DNA of 64,000 nt, taken from the NCBI RefSeq assembly GCF_016908295.1, contig NZ_JAFBDO010000001.1, positions 558,001 to 622,000 of the forward strand. The letters run 5' to 3'. This document shows positions 1 through 9,006 of the stretch, piece after piece (position 1 is the first letter of the stretch; the number at the start of each line of letters is the position of its first letter). The translations under genes were made by a program, and so were the position numbers. Source of the stretch: Thalassobacillus pellis. GTDB taxonomy: Bacteria > Bacillota > Bacilli > Bacillales > Halobacillaceae. The notes beneath the pieces were generated by a model. That model was not told where the DNA came from and searched no databases. It saw only the letters and a program-made list of their open reading frames with translations.

Positions 1-788
1 TAAAGCTGGCTGATTAACTTGCTGGCCATTGGCTGAAATCCTTGGCTTTCAGAGAAGTTATTGAAAAGTTTAAGATCTTTCGCCATTAAAGAAAGCTGAA
101 AAAGGACGTTATCATAGCTTTTATGAATGATGTTATCTCCAAAGATATTCAGGACCGCATTATTACCTGATCCAGCCTGCATAATAGCAGCCATCTTTTC
201 TGACGGAACGCCGGCATTCTCGGCGACAATCATGGTCTCGCTGAGCAGTACCGTAATTCCGGCTACCACCATATTATTGCAGAGTTTGACGATCTGGCCG
301 CTTCCTGATGGCCCGACGAAATGGATGTCATCTCCCAGAGCTAAGAGGAAATTCCTCACTTCTCCAAATCGCTCCTGACTCCCCCCGACCATAAAGGTCA
401 GCGTACCATTTTCCGCGCCGGCAGGACCGCCGCTGACCGGGCAATCATAATAGCTGACACCCTTATCGCTGGCCTTTTGAAAAATTCGCTTCGTGACCTC
501 TACATCTGTCGTTCCCATATCGAGAATGAAGCTGTGTTTCTTCATCGTTTCGAGGGCCACGTCGACCACCTCTTCCAGTACCTCGGCAGCCGGTAACGAT
601 GTACATAAGAAATCCACTTTCCCGGCTATGGTGTCTACGGTATCCCCCGTCTTTGCCCCAAGCTTTTCCACATGCGAAATTGCCACAGGATCCGGGTCAT
701 ATGCAAATACAGTATAGCCGCTTGCGATCAAGTTCTTGGCAATTCCTCTTCCCATTCTTCCGCAACCGATCAATCCGACAGTTTTCAT
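1..788 (-). CDS. 3-hydroxyisobutyrate dehydrogenase-family NAD(P)-dependent oxidoreductase (C-terminus beyond window)
   Basis: The reading frame starts at ATG (complement 786-788) and stays open to the window edge, so about 262 codons are visible and the stop lies outside. The N-terminus has the Rossmann motif GLIGCGRMG. A substrate-binding motif DCPVSGGPAG follows near residue 120, and the catalytic-lysine region GSGQIVKLCNN near residue 170. These are hallmarks of the beta-hydroxyacid dehydrogenase family (3-hydroxyisobutyrate dehydrogenase, tartronate semialdehyde reductase). The gene starts 15 bp after the aldehyde dehydrogenase stop, so the two are probably co-transcribed. The exact substrate cannot be told; a hydroxyacid/semialdehyde pair fits the neighbour. 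Confidence 0.9.
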   Translation of the reverse strand, partial: MKTVGLIGCGRMGRGIAKNLIASGYTVFAYDPDPVAISHVEKLGAKTGDTVDTIAGKVDFLCTSLPAAEVLEEVVDVALETMKKHSFILDMGTTDVEVTKRIFQKASDKGVSYYDCPVSGGPAGAENGTLTFMVGGSQERFGEVRNFLLALGDDIHFVGPSGSGQIVKLCNNMVVAGITVLLSETMIVAENAGVPSEKMAAIMQAGSGNNAVLNIFGDNIIHKSYDNVLFQLSLMAKDLKLFNNFSESQGFQPMASKLISQL

Positions 789-803
789 AGCAACAGGCTC
801 CTT

Positions 804-2267
804 TTACGGTTTCATATAAACGGTTTTTGTTTCGGTCCAAAAATCGAGTGCGGTGCTTCCCTGTTCGCGCGGGCCTATGCTGGAATTCTTCTTGCCGCCG
901 AATGGAAATTGGTTTTCAAAATAATTCGACGGGACGTTCACATGCGTAACACCGCTCTGGATCTGTTTTGTGAATGTCAGTGCTTTATCCAGGCTTTTCG
1001 TAAAAATGGATGAGGATAAGCCGAAATCAGATTGGTTCGCAAGCTCGATCGCTTCTTCATAGGTATCAACGACTGTCACAGCAACGACTGGCCCGAATAC
1101 TTCTTCATGAAAGATGGTCATTTCAGGAGTGATATTGGTAAAAATAGTCGGGGCGACAAAGTAGCCTTCCCCTCTGCCTTCATCGGTCAGACGCTCCCCT
1201 CCGAATTTAAGAGTTGCTCCTTCTTCGATCGCTGACTCGACATAATGAAGATAGGTGTTCAGCTGGTTCTCATCCACCACCGGCCCATTATCCACACCAG
1301 GATCGAATCCATCCCCAACCTCCAGTGCTTCTGCTTTTTCTATCAATCTGGCGATGAATTCATCAGCAATTGATCGTAATAAAATCAGCCGGCTGGTACC
1401 TGTGCATCTTTGGCCGTTATCATGGAAGCCGCTGATCACGATGCTTTCAACAGCATGCTCCATATCTGCATCTTCCAGCACAATGGTCGGATTCTTTCCG
1501 CCCATTTCCGCCTGCATTCTTCCTCCCCGCTGGGTGACGGCTTTTCCTAATTCCGTGCCGACCTGGGTGGAACCGGTAAAAGAGACTGCTTTTATTTCCG
1601 GGTTTTCACCGAACTCTTTTCCCACAACCGAACCCGGTCCAGTGACCATATTGACTACCCCTGCCGGTACACCAGCCGCTTCCAGCATCTCCATGATTTT
1701 GACGCTGATCAAGGAGGTGTTGCTTGCCGGTTTAAAAACAACCGTGTTTCCGGCAATAATCGCTGGTGCAATTTTCCATATCCCGATCCCAAGCGGAAAA
1801 TTGTAAGGAGCAATGAGACCGACAACACCAAGAGGTTCCCGCACAGTATATCCGAAAATATCCGCGTCGTAGGAAGGAACAGTCTCCCCTGTCAGCCGAT
1901 TCGCTTCCCCGCTGAACTGCTTCATCGCTTGAATTGTCTTAGTCACTTCGCCTTTTGCATCCCGATAGGATTTGCCGACTTCTTTTGTTATTAACACCGC
2001 CAGCTCTTCAAATCGATCCTCCAACAGGCGAATCAGGTTGAACAGCACATCACCGCGAACAGGAGCAGGCGTTGCTGCCCATTCGGGAAAAGCCTCCCTG
2101 GCTGATAGAATTGCTTCTTTGACATCTGTTTGATTCGACTTCTGGAAATATCCAAGCACTTCCGATGTCCTGGCAGGATTTATGCTCGCATATGTTTCAC
2201 CGGAGCTCGACGGCACCCATTCTCCCCCAATGTAATTCTGATAAGTGGCTGTAGCAATTTCTGTCAT
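804..2267 (-). CDS. NAD(P)-dependent aldehyde dehydrogenase, semialdehyde dehydrogenase type
   Basis: A 487-residue protein of normal ALDH-superfamily length. The PYNFPLGIGIWK motif, the general-base glutamate in EMGGKNP, the catalytic cysteine in GQRCTGTSR and the C-terminal PFGGKKNSS motif are all present. From memory it resembles the B. subtilis GucD/YcbD alpha-ketoglutarate semialdehyde dehydrogenase group, but the true substrate is unknown. The next gene in the operon is a 3-hydroxyisobutyrate-dehydrogenase-like enzyme. A PucR-type regulator lies directly upstream on the same strand, which suggests substrate-induced catabolism. The ATG start follows a GAGGGGG ribosome binding site. Confidence 0.92.
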   Translation of the reverse strand: MTEIATATYQNYIGGEWVPSSSGETYASINPARTSEVLGYFQKSNQTDVKEAILSAREAFPEWAATPAPVRGDVLFNLIRLLEDRFEELAVLITKEVGKSYRDAKGEVTKTIQAMKQFSGEANRLTGETVPSYDADIFGYTVREPLGVVGLIAPYNFPLGIGIWKIAPAIIAGNTVVFKPASNTSLISVKIMEMLEAAGVPAGVVNMVTGPGSVVGKEFGENPEIKAVSFTGSTQVGTELGKAVTQRGGRMQAEMGGKNPTIVLEDADMEHAVESIVISGFHDNGQRCTGTSRLILLRSIADEFIARLIEKAEALEVGDGFDPGVDNGPVVDENQLNTYLHYVESAIEEGATLKFGGERLTDEGRGEGYFVAPTIFTNITPEMTIFHEEVFGPVVAVTVVDTYEEAIELANQSDFGLSSSIFTKSLDKALTFTKQIQSGVTHVNVPSNYFENQFPFGGKKNSSIGPREQGSTALDFWTETKTVYMKP

Positions 2268-2346
2268 ATACGGTCCCCCTCTACTTAGTCTATATAATTA
2301 TTATAATTTTCTGAAAAAGGTAATGAAATGTGGGAACCTACATGAT

Positions 2347-3972
2347 TTATTGCTTTTCTGTGTGCCTGGACACATATATTTGATAGGCCGTAACAATATT
2401 CAGCCAGTCTTCTTGCCTGGCAAAGGATTTGTGCAGCATTTCTTCTATTTTCTTGATCCGTTGATAAAGCGTATTGGGGTGGACGTGCAAAACTTCTGCA
2501 GCTTTCTTATGATTTTTGTTATGGATAATCAAAGCTCTCAAAGTTTCCAAATACACGGCGTCCATTTCAAAAATTGGGCCGATGATATCCTCGATAAAAC
2601 TATCGGTTGTAACAGGATCAAGCTTCTGCCATAGCCGTTCCTGACCAAGGGCTGAATAATCGGTCACTTTTTTATAACTTTGCTTGCCATAAGCTACGGC
2701 ATCCATCGCCTCATCATAGGATTGCTTGATGTTAGGCAAGCTTCTTGAGCCGCCAATCCCATAATAAAGATGTTTCTCATTGGAAAGCGTTTCTCCTAAA
2801 AGCTCGATGAATTTCCTCGGACTCATCCGCTCGCTATCAGGCATAATCATAATGATTTTAAAGGACTTTGCGAAAACGAACTTGCACTGAAAAATATCGT
2901 TGCTCAAGTTTTCTATTATTCTCACAAGCTTTTCTTTCTCCCATATATACTCCCTGCTGCCAAAGTATCCTTGCTTGTTCTCTATGACCACTGCCCGGAA
3001 GTGCGCTGTCTTGTCCCAATTAAAATAATGACTCATAGTCTCCAGATCGTTCGACGTGATGCCCTCCAGCATTTGTTGGAAAACTTCTTCTCTTAGATGC
3101 AGTTCCTTTTCATAGATTGCCATCTGTTTGACAACCTCAAGAGCGAGAGCAGTTGCCGCCTGCTCAAGCGGTACCAGCTGCTCTTCCGATAGAGATGTAA
3201 TCGGAGCATCCAGCTTTAAAAAGCCAAGCGTCCGGTTGTCCCTGATGATTGGGTAGACATCTTCCCCTTCCATATCCCGCTCTGTCTCATGAAAAGAAAC
3301 TTCTTTCCCGAGAATTCTTGTCAATAAAGCCAAAATAGGTTCGATCCCGCCGCCTTCCAGCATCAGCTTCGTGAACTTTTTATGCACCATAAAGCTATAT
3401 TCCAGCTGCTCATTCTTCTGCTTAATCGTTTGAAACAACCTGGAATTGGTCAGTGCAATCGCACCCTGATCAGCAATAACCTGAATGATCGCCATATCTT
3501 CTTCGGTGAAGTGCCCTTCATTGGTGAAATTGTCGACAGCAAGAACTCCAAGGCAGCGATTATGATAAAGCAACGGAACACAGAATACATGCTTGATCTG
3601 CCGTTCATAGACTCCCTTAAAATATAAGCGGTAATTCTCTTCGGTCATCGTACTCATATTGCTTTTTATTTCGTCCGTTTCATACAGCTTCGCCTGTTTC
3701 GTAAGGAAAGTCCCTCCCGCCAAAGATTCCCCCGACGCAAACTTGATGTCCTTCATTTCCCCCAGGCTCACGCCGACTCCTTCCGAAAACCTTAAAACCT
3801 CCTCTTCCTCATCATACAAATAAAGAATGACAGCATCGGAGACTTCGACCAACTCAAAAGCTGAAGAGACAAGCGTCTTCAGTATCTGATTGATATCAAA
3901 AGATTCGGTCAGAAGTCTGTTAATTCTGAATATTTCAGACGCTTTATTATTGCCAATAACTTTTTCTATCAT
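2347..3972 (-). CDS. PucR/CdaR-family transcriptional regulator with N-terminal GAF domain
   Basis: A 541-residue cytosolic regulator. A GAF sensor domain covers roughly residues 20-185, a GGDEF-like/CdaR central region roughly 290-430, and a C-terminal PucR helix-turn-helix about 475-535 (NHKKAAEVLHVHPNTLYQRI). ATG at complement 3970-3972 was chosen because AAGGAGG sits 8 bp upstream of it; an in-frame GTG nine bases earlier overlaps that ribosome binding site. Relatives usually activate nearby catabolic genes on binding a small ligand. The aldehyde dehydrogenase operon 80 bp downstream on the same strand is the obvious candidate target. The ligand is not predictable. Confidence 0.88.
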   Translation of the reverse strand: MIEKVIGNNKASEIFRINRLLTESFDINQILKTLVSSAFELVEVSDAVILYLYDEEEEVLRFSEGVGVSLGEMKDIKFASGESLAGGTFLTKQAKLYETDEIKSNMSTMTEENYRLYFKGVYERQIKHVFCVPLLYHNRCLGVLAVDNFTNEGHFTEEDMAIIQVIADQGAIALTNSRLFQTIKQKNEQLEYSFMVHKKFTKLMLEGGGIEPILALLTRILGKEVSFHETERDMEGEDVYPIIRDNRTLGFLKLDAPITSLSEEQLVPLEQAATALALEVVKQMAIYEKELHLREEVFQQMLEGITSNDLETMSHYFNWDKTAHFRAVVIENKQGYFGSREYIWEKEKLVRIIENLSNDIFQCKFVFAKSFKIIMIMPDSERMSPRKFIELLGETLSNEKHLYYGIGGSRSLPNIKQSYDEAMDAVAYGKQSYKKVTDYSALGQERLWQKLDPVTTDSFIEDIIGPIFEMDAVYLETLRALIIHNKNHKKAAEVLHVHPNTLYQRIKKIEEMLHKSFARQEDWLNIVTAYQIYVSRHTEKQ

Positions 3973-4074
3973 GCTCGTCACCTCCTTGCTCTATGGTTTT
4001 AGATAGAGAGGCTCATCAGAAGTAATCTTAAGACAATTATATTCCTATTTACAAAAAGGAACAACATACGACAA

Positions 4075-4105
4075 AAATCCAGCCGCCCGGAAGACAGCTG
4101 GATTT
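4075..4105 (-). terminator. Rho-independent terminator downstream of panD
   Basis: The arms AAATCCAGC (4075-4083) and GCTGGATTT (4097-4105) form a 9-bp stem. Read on the minus strand it runs into TTTTTG. It lies 47 bp after the panD stop and separates panD from the PucR-type regulator. Confidence 0.85.
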
Positions 4106-4151
4106 CTATAAAACTATTCCCTTTTACACCTCACCGCACCGGGGGACACCT

Positions 4152-4544
4152 CTAAGCTTTAACGCCCTCCGGCCAGTGCAAATCATGCTCTTCCACGGAA
4201 GTGATTACGTTATTTTCATCTACAAAAACAACTCTCGGAGTCAAATTCTCGATCTCTTCCTCCGTCATCTGTGCCATGCTCAAGATGATGACGATATCTC
4301 CCGGTGAGAATAAATGAGCAGGCGGCCCATTCAAACAAATCCGCCCGGAGCCTTCCGGAGCAGGAATCGCATACGTTTTCCACCTGGTAGCGTTTTTTAA
4401 GTTGGTGATCTGCACCATTTCATAAGGCTTAATATCTGCTTCCTTCATTAAAGTAGAATCAATCGTGATACTGCCAACGTAATCCAGTTCCGCTTCAGTC
4501 ACCGTTGCTCTATGAATCTTACCTTTACACATCAAACGCTGCAT
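4152..4544 (-). CDS. panD: Aspartate 1-decarboxylase (pyruvoyl-dependent) proenzyme
   Basis: A 130-residue PanD, which makes beta-alanine from aspartate for pantothenate and CoA synthesis. The self-cleavage site is Gly24-Ser25 in DYVGSITID, and Ser25 becomes the pyruvoyl group. Lys9, the conserved Arg in ATRWKTY, Tyr in KTY and Asn in CLNG are retained. The loop after CLNG reads GPPAHL rather than the GAAA(R/H) seen in E. coli and B. subtilis. AAAGGAGGAGAAC precedes the ATG. No panB or panC lies next to it, unlike the panBCD operon of B. subtilis, and a terminator isolates it, so it appears monocistronic. Confidence 0.95.
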   Translation of the reverse strand: MQRLMCKGKIHRATVTEAELDYVGSITIDSTLMKEADIKPYEMVQITNLKNATRWKTYAIPAPEGSGRICLNGPPAHLFSPGDIVIILSMAQMTEEEIENLTPRVVFVDENNVITSVEEHDLHWPEGVKA

Positions 4545-4850
4545 GATGTTCTCCTCCTTTGGTTACTATCTATTAATAGCGTATAGGAAATGAAGAGAAC
4601 AATCAAAGGTATTGCTGAACAAGCAGAGTACTGGATATAAATAATGAAAACCCATAAATCATGTAATCCTAATCCCTAAATACATACTCACTGAAAAAGT
4701 CGATGATTTTCATCACAAATGAAAAATAAAGGTCGTATTTTGTCTAAAATTTGAACTCAGACATGATTATATTGCCACTTCTCCGTAAATTTCATAAGAT
4801 AAAAGTACCGGAAAATAAACTAAGGATGCGCATACGGATAGGAAATTAGG
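4545..4850. other. Intergenic region between divergent panD and sigma factor
   Basis: 306 bp of AT-rich sequence that should hold the promoters of the divergent panD and sigma-factor genes. No canonical -35/-10 pair with 16-18 bp spacing was found with confidence, and no ORF or strong hairpin was seen. Confidence 0.5.
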
Positions 4851-5357
4851 ATGAATAAAGAAAGATTTGCAATCGAATTTGAGGCACGTATTAAACCATG
4901 CAATAAGATTATTCTAAAGTTTATAAACCAGTTTCCTTATATGGAAGCAGAAGATCTTCACCAAGAAGGTCTGATTGTACTCTATGACTGCATGAAAATC
5001 CATGATGAAAAACGCTCAGCTTTTACAACCTATTTTTACAATAAAGTTTATTTCAGATTCCTTGATCTTCATTATAAATTTGTGAAACAAGTGAAAAGTG
5101 ATTTACATTTCAAGAATGCTCCCTTGTCCTACGTACCTAACAAGGAAATTGACCCCTTCCTATTAGATGATATATTAAAGGTACTCAATCCTGAACAAAA
5201 GAATTGGGTACGCTACTACCTAATTGAAGACTTGAGTTATAAGGAAATAGCACTTATAGAAAATACTAGCATTCAGGATATAAAAAACAGAGCAAGGGCA
5301 GCTAAGAAAAAGATTAAACCAATTATTGATGATTTTATGGGGAGAGATTTCATCTGA
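4851..5357 (+). CDS. Orphan sigma-70-family RNA polymerase sigma factor
   Basis: A 168-residue protein with the two-domain layout of small sigma-70 factors. Region 2 lies about residues 15-85 (EAEDLHQEGLIVLYDC, then YFYNKVYFRFLDLHY, the -10-binding/melting segment). Region 4 lies about 115-160, with a helix-turn-helix (LSYKEIALIENTSIQDIKNR). No anti-sigma gene sits beside it. It lies between panD and the end of the EPS operon. Its regulon and inducer cannot be read from sequence. It looks like the small unassigned sigma factors common in Bacillaceae rather than a housekeeping sigma, and a ComX/SigH-like role is possible. Confidence 0.8.
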   Translation: MNKERFAIEFEARIKPCNKIILKFINQFPYMEAEDLHQEGLIVLYDCMKIHDEKRSAFTTYFYNKVYFRFLDLHYKFVKQVKSDLHFKNAPLSYVPNKEIDPFLLDDILKVLNPEQKNWVRYYLIEDLSYKEIALIENTSIQDIKNRARAAKKKIKPIIDDFMGRDFI

Positions 5358-5424
5358 GGACACACTGGCTGTTAACCACACGAAGGAGAGGTTTGAGAAT
5401 AAGCAAGTAATATCCTAATTGTAA

Positions 5425-5485
5425 GCAACGGTGTTGAAATCCCTAATAACAACGGTTTCAAATTCCCCAATAATAACGGATAATC
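5425..5485. repeat. Two imperfect direct repeats of about 24 bp, probably IS21-related
   Basis: Two adjacent units read ggtgttgaaatccctaat and ggtttcaaattccccaat, each followed by an AAC-rich tail. Together with the IstB-like fragment 40 bp downstream, they resemble the repeated motifs seen in or near the ends of some IS21-family elements. The link to IS21 is from memory and not checked. Confidence 0.45.
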
Positions 5486-5521
5486 ATTTCACTTAGAGAT
5501 TTGGAGTGTAGAAGTGATGGT

Positions 5522-5671
5522 ATGAACAAATCAAAGGTGCAACTGAAACGACTTAGAAATGCGGACCTCGTGATTATGGATGATTTGATGTATACTTCGA
5601 ATAAAAAGACAAAGTTGCCGAATAAGGCGGCAACTTTGTATATTTTAACACGCCGATTTAAGAAAAAATAA
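5522..5671 (+). pseudogene. IstB-like ATP-binding protein remnant (IS21 family)
   Basis: An open frame of 49 codons begins MNKSKVQLKRLRNADLVIMD and continues DLMYTS. This matches the Walker B region of IstB, the ATPase helper of IS21-family transposition (KVQLKRLRNADLVIMDDLMY in typical members). Intact IstB has about 250 residues, and neither its P-loop nor its C-terminal half is present. The last 20 codons are unrelated and include the stem of a transcription terminator. I read it as a decayed fragment, not a functional gene. It marks the distal edge of the AT-rich EPS cassette. Confidence 0.65.
5610..5638 (-). terminator. Terminator at the distal end of the EPS operon
   Basis: A perfect 11-bp stem (CAAAGTTGCCG / CGGCAACTTTG) with a 7-nt loop. 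On the minus strand it is followed by TCTTTTTATT, as expected for the long operon ending at 5742. It lies inside the IstB-like remnant. On the plus strand it is followed by TATATTTT, so it may work both ways. Confidence 0.82.
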
Positions 5672-5741
5672 ACCAGCTAATAGTCTGGAAAATAAAGGTT
5701 TATTTGGGATAAAAAAAGGTAAAGGTCGTATAATTTACTCT

Positions 5742-7010
5742 TTAAGCTCTTCTTTTACTTAAATAGCCGAGAAGGGTTAGAACTATTAAATAGTTTAAAG
5801 TATAAAATCCACTTATCACCAGTAAAAATTTTTCTATACTAAAGTTTAAATAACTCGATAGTAAATATGCTGTAGTAGCTACTATAATAAACCCTGCTTG
5901 GAGTACAACTTCATACTTTTGTTTGTTACTAATTACCAATGAAAGGGATAAAGAAGAAGTAATAAACCTTGTTGCAAACATAGGAGATAATATTGCAACA
6001 AATACCCCTGCCCTCCCCCAACTTTCACCGAATATAAATTTAAATAGCTCCGGAGCAAATATGGCTATCGCACTAAAACCAGGTATCGCTATTACTAGCA
6101 AAAGTAATAAAGTCTCAATAAAAGATTTTCTATACATATGATGATTTTTATATTCTTCTGCGGCCCTAGCAAAATATACTTTAGAAACGTTCATACTTAC
6201 TAGTTGTATAGGTAAACCTAACATTCTATAAGACAAAAAATAATATCCTAATTCTTCTAACCCAAAAAGTGCTGCTATAAAGAAGTTCAGAATTGAATAA
6301 GAGGCTGCATTCATTAATGTAGCAGGAGCTGAGTAAAGGAATTGTCTTTTGTACTTTTTTCCTACAGCGATAACTTCGCCTGTTTTAACTCTTAAAAAGC
6401 TTCTAAAGTTATTAATAGCATATTTAGATTGCCTTACAATCCCAAGTGAACCTGAAAGCAACTGGGATAATAAAAGGCCAGGGCTCCCTAAATGCAATAT
6501 GCCGAACAAAATTTGCCCTAAAGCGTTAGCTAGTGATCTAACTATACTAACAGAAGCCAATAAACGATATTGCTTAAATCTATTATTATAACTACTTAGC
6601 ATGTTTATAGTACCGTTCAGCATAATTAAAGGTAGTGCTACCAAAACCCAAATGCCCATACCATTTAAAAAAGAAGCTTCATAAATAAGGGAAAGAATTA
6701 ATACTATTCCCACAAAAGTAGTGACAAGTACTTGTGTGAATAAACAAAGTACACTTATCACATTTGCCTCATGATCAGTATCCGCAACTACAATACTAAC
6801 CTCATATCTCCCATTTACTACCGGAGTAACAAGTGAAACAACGGCTAGCACCATCGTATATAGACCTATTTGTTCAGGGGAATATATTCTAGTAACAACT
6901 GGGGTTATTCCTATTAATATTAACTGTGCAAACAAAGTCCCGATTCCAAGAGTTGCGATGTTACGAATATATGTACTTTTTTTTAATTTATTAAAATACT
7001 CTATTAACAT
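5742..7010 (-). CDS. Wzx-type oligosaccharide flippase
   Basis: A 422-residue very hydrophobic protein with about 12 predicted membrane helices, in the polysaccharide transporter (MOP/PST) superfamily. The N-terminal stretch IATLGIGTLFAQLILIGITPVVTRIYSPEQIGLY is typical of Wzx-like flippases. It should move the undecaprenyl-linked repeat unit across the membrane to the polymerase. It is the last gene of the EPS operon, 6 bp after the acyltransferase, with only a weak ribosome binding site (GTGA). Flippases are highly divergent, so glycan specificity is not predictable. Confidence 0.87.
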   Translation of the reverse strand: MLIEYFNKLKKSTYIRNIATLGIGTLFAQLILIGITPVVTRIYSPEQIGLYTMVLAVVSLVTPVVNGRYEVSIVVADTDHEANVISVLCLFTQVLVTTFVGIVLILSLIYEASFLNGMGIWVLVALPLIMLNGTINMLSSYNNRFKQYRLLASVSIVRSLANALGQILFGILHLGSPGLLLSQLLSGSLGIVRQSKYAINNFRSFLRVKTGEVIAVGKKYKRQFLYSAPATLMNAASYSILNFFIAALFGLEELGYYFLSYRMLGLPIQLVSMNVSKVYFARAAEEYKNHHMYRKSFIETLLLLLVIAIPGFSAIAIFAPELFKFIFGESWGRAGVFVAILSPMFATRFITSSLSLSLVISNKQKYEVVLQAGFIIVATTAYLLSSYLNFSIEKFLLVISGFYTLNYLIVLTLLGYLSKRRA

Positions 7011-7016
7011 ATATTT

Positions 7017-7571
7017 TCACAAATCTCTAATTTTTTTAGCAGGATTTCCGGCTAAAATACACTTTCCCGAAACAAAACTTTTGGTTACAACACTTCCTGC
7101 GCCAACAATAGTGTTAGGACCAAGTTTAACACCTGGTAAAATTGTGGAATTCATACCAACCCAACAATTTTCTCCAATGATAATATCCTTACTATCAAGG
7201 TGTTTGTCTAATTCCAAAGGGTCATGATTAGCTGTTATAAGACCGACATTTGGTGCTATATAGGTTCCCTTACCAAGTTTTATTTTTCCGGAATAACATT
7301 GGTAATAACAGCCAAAATGCTGGAAATTCCCTAAATCATCTACATGAAATTTAAGATTTTGAGGATTACCTATTACACTCCGATGAGAAACAGGCCATGG
7401 TACATGTTTATTAAAACCTATCACTTTTTGAAAGAAAAAATTTCTCCAAGCCCACTGATAACCTTTTGAGGTATTTTGAAACCATCTCCCTGTTAAATAC
7501 TTTTTATCGTAAAACAAAGGTAAAATAACTCTAGAAATTAATATATACAATTTCTTTAAATTACTTTTCAT
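7017..7571 (-). CDS. Left-handed beta-helix (hexapeptide repeat) acyltransferase
   Basis: A 184-residue protein. ATG at complement 7569-7571 is preferred because GTGGGG precedes it; a TTG 21 bases upstream gives an alternative 191-residue form. Hexapeptide repeats run from about residue 90 (YIAPNVGLITANHDP, then GENCWVGMNSTILPGVKLGPNTIVGAGSVVTK), ending in ILAGNPAKKI, a signature of WbbJ/NodL-type O-acetyltransferases. It probably O-acetylates a sugar of the exopolysaccharide, using acetyl-CoA in the cytoplasm. It sits between the Wzy-like and Wzx-like genes. Confidence 0.85.
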   Translation of the reverse strand: MKSNLKKLYILISRVILPLFYDKKYLTGRWFQNTSKGYQWAWRNFFFQKVIGFNKHVPWPVSHRSVIGNPQNLKFHVDDLGNFQHFGCYYQCYSGKIKLGKGTYIAPNVGLITANHDPLELDKHLDSKDIIIGENCWVGMNSTILPGVKLGPNTIVGAGSVVTKSFVSGKCILAGNPAKKIRDL

Positions 7572-7617
7572 ATTCAGCCCCACTTTTTTCAAATAATGTA
7601 CTGTGTAGTGAAAATTA

Positions 7618-8970
7618 TTAATAATGTGGTTTTAGTAATGATATTTTACTATTCTTCAGAACAACCAAAAACAATATTAGTAATACTACATCATAACGAA
7701 CTCTAAATAAAGATTCAAGATCTGCATACATTACCATCATCCCTATATAAAATGCTATACGAATTATTATTGGAGCTAAAAGAATGTTGTTGTTATAGAC
7801 TTCTATTATATTGTCAACCTTCCCTAGTATAAAACCAAATATTGCTATCACTAAGAAACAACCAACTATCCCCAACTGGAAAAAACCCCAAGTTAAAATA
7901 TCACTAGGAATACCACCAAATAACATAGTACCATTTTGTAATAATGTATTGTATTCATACAATGGTGAAGTTTGTACAAATCCTATACGACTTAATATAA
8001 ATGCCGGAAGAAGGCTAATTACCCACAAATAAGTATCTTTAAAAAAACGGAAGTCAAATTCATTATTTAAAACAAAACCCAAGTTTGAATAGGGAAATGA
8101 AAATTGGGCTAATAGTCTAGCTAAAGATACTTGATCATAGGAAATACTACCCCCATACGTTAAATATGAGAATAGTGGATCAAGTATTATAAGGCTAAAT
8201 AAAGCTATGAATATACCAAATATTAATAGAAATAACCTTTTAGCGTTTTTCTTTTTGGTTTTAATAAAAGCATCTGCTAAAATTAAAGTTCCGATAAAAA
8301 TGAAAATATGAGTTCTTCCGCCATTTAGAAATAATATATATAAGGACTGCGTAAGTGTTAGAAAAAACATTATTTTATAAAGTAATTTATTTGTTGTATT
8401 CTTTAATACATAAAAAATGTAAAAAGAAAAAATTATAAAAAACTTAAACAACCTAAAAAAAACCAATGGGTTGTTAATCCCATCTTCTATTTCAGTTTCT
8501 TTAAATCCTCTAACTATTTCAATATTATTAAAGGATTGCCAAAGACCACCATACATATTGATTTCTATTATGAACCCTAGTAAACCTAATAGGAAAGTAA
8601 ACCAAGCTATACCTTCTATTGATTTAATTGTAACTTTAAAACTTCTCGATTTACCTTTTGAAGGAGCGATTTTTAACCTTCTAGCTACTACATAACTAAG
8701 CCAAAAAATAAGATAACATAAAATAGAGAACAATATAATTGAATATTGTGTATGTGTCCCAAATATTGAATTAAATTTATTAGGTATTCCTTTATTAAAT
8801 ACAAAAAATGCCGGCACAATACCATAGACTAATAAATAAAAGCCACTAGCTATTATAAAGGCATTAATTGCTTTATTAGATTTATATGTAGAGATTATTG
8901 CAGTTAGTATAATTATTAACAAAATTATACTGAAAATGGTCGTTGCAACATCAAATATTGATAAATACAA
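7618..8970 (-). CDS. Wzy-like oligosaccharide repeat-unit polymerase
   Basis: A 450-residue integral membrane protein with about 10-12 hydrophobic helices and a large loop in the C-terminal half (about 265-350), the usual topology of O-antigen/capsule polymerases. There is little sequence conservation to anchor the call, so it rests on topology and on position between glycosyltransferases and the flippase. The start is TTG, supported by GCAGGTG 6 bases upstream. It would join flipped repeat units outside the membrane, with length set by the Wzz/kinase pair at the head of the locus. The base composition is strikingly AT-rich. Confidence 0.75.
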   Translation of the reverse strand: MYLSIFDVATTIFSIILLIIILTAIISTYKSNKAINAFIIASGFYLLVYGIVPAFFVFNKGIPNKFNSIFGTHTQYSIILFSILCYLIFWLSYVVARRLKIAPSKGKSRSFKVTIKSIEGIAWFTFLLGLLGFIIEINMYGGLWQSFNNIEIVRGFKETEIEDGINNPLVFFRLFKFFIIFSFYIFYVLKNTTNKLLYKIMFFLTLTQSLYILFLNGGRTHIFIFIGTLILADAFIKTKKKNAKRLFLLIFGIFIALFSLIILDPLFSYLTYGGSISYDQVSLARLLAQFSFPYSNLGFVLNNEFDFRFFKDTYLWVISLLPAFILSRIGFVQTSPLYEYNTLLQNGTMLFGGIPSDILTWGFFQLGIVGCFLVIAIFGFILGKVDNIIEVYNNNILLAPIIIRIAFYIGMMVMYADLESLFRVRYDVVLLILFLVVLKNSKISLLKPHY

Positions 8971-9006
8971 TTATTTCACCTGCTTCTTTTTACGTTAGTT
9001 AATAAA

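Noticed and set aside
127-1806. Plus-strand frames opposite the dehydrogenase genes
   Set aside because: The minus strand encodes two enzymes with full family motifs; the plus-strand frames are shadows.
5425-5485. CRISPR-like repeats
   Set aside because: There are only two imperfect adjacent units without spacers, better explained by an insertion element remnant.
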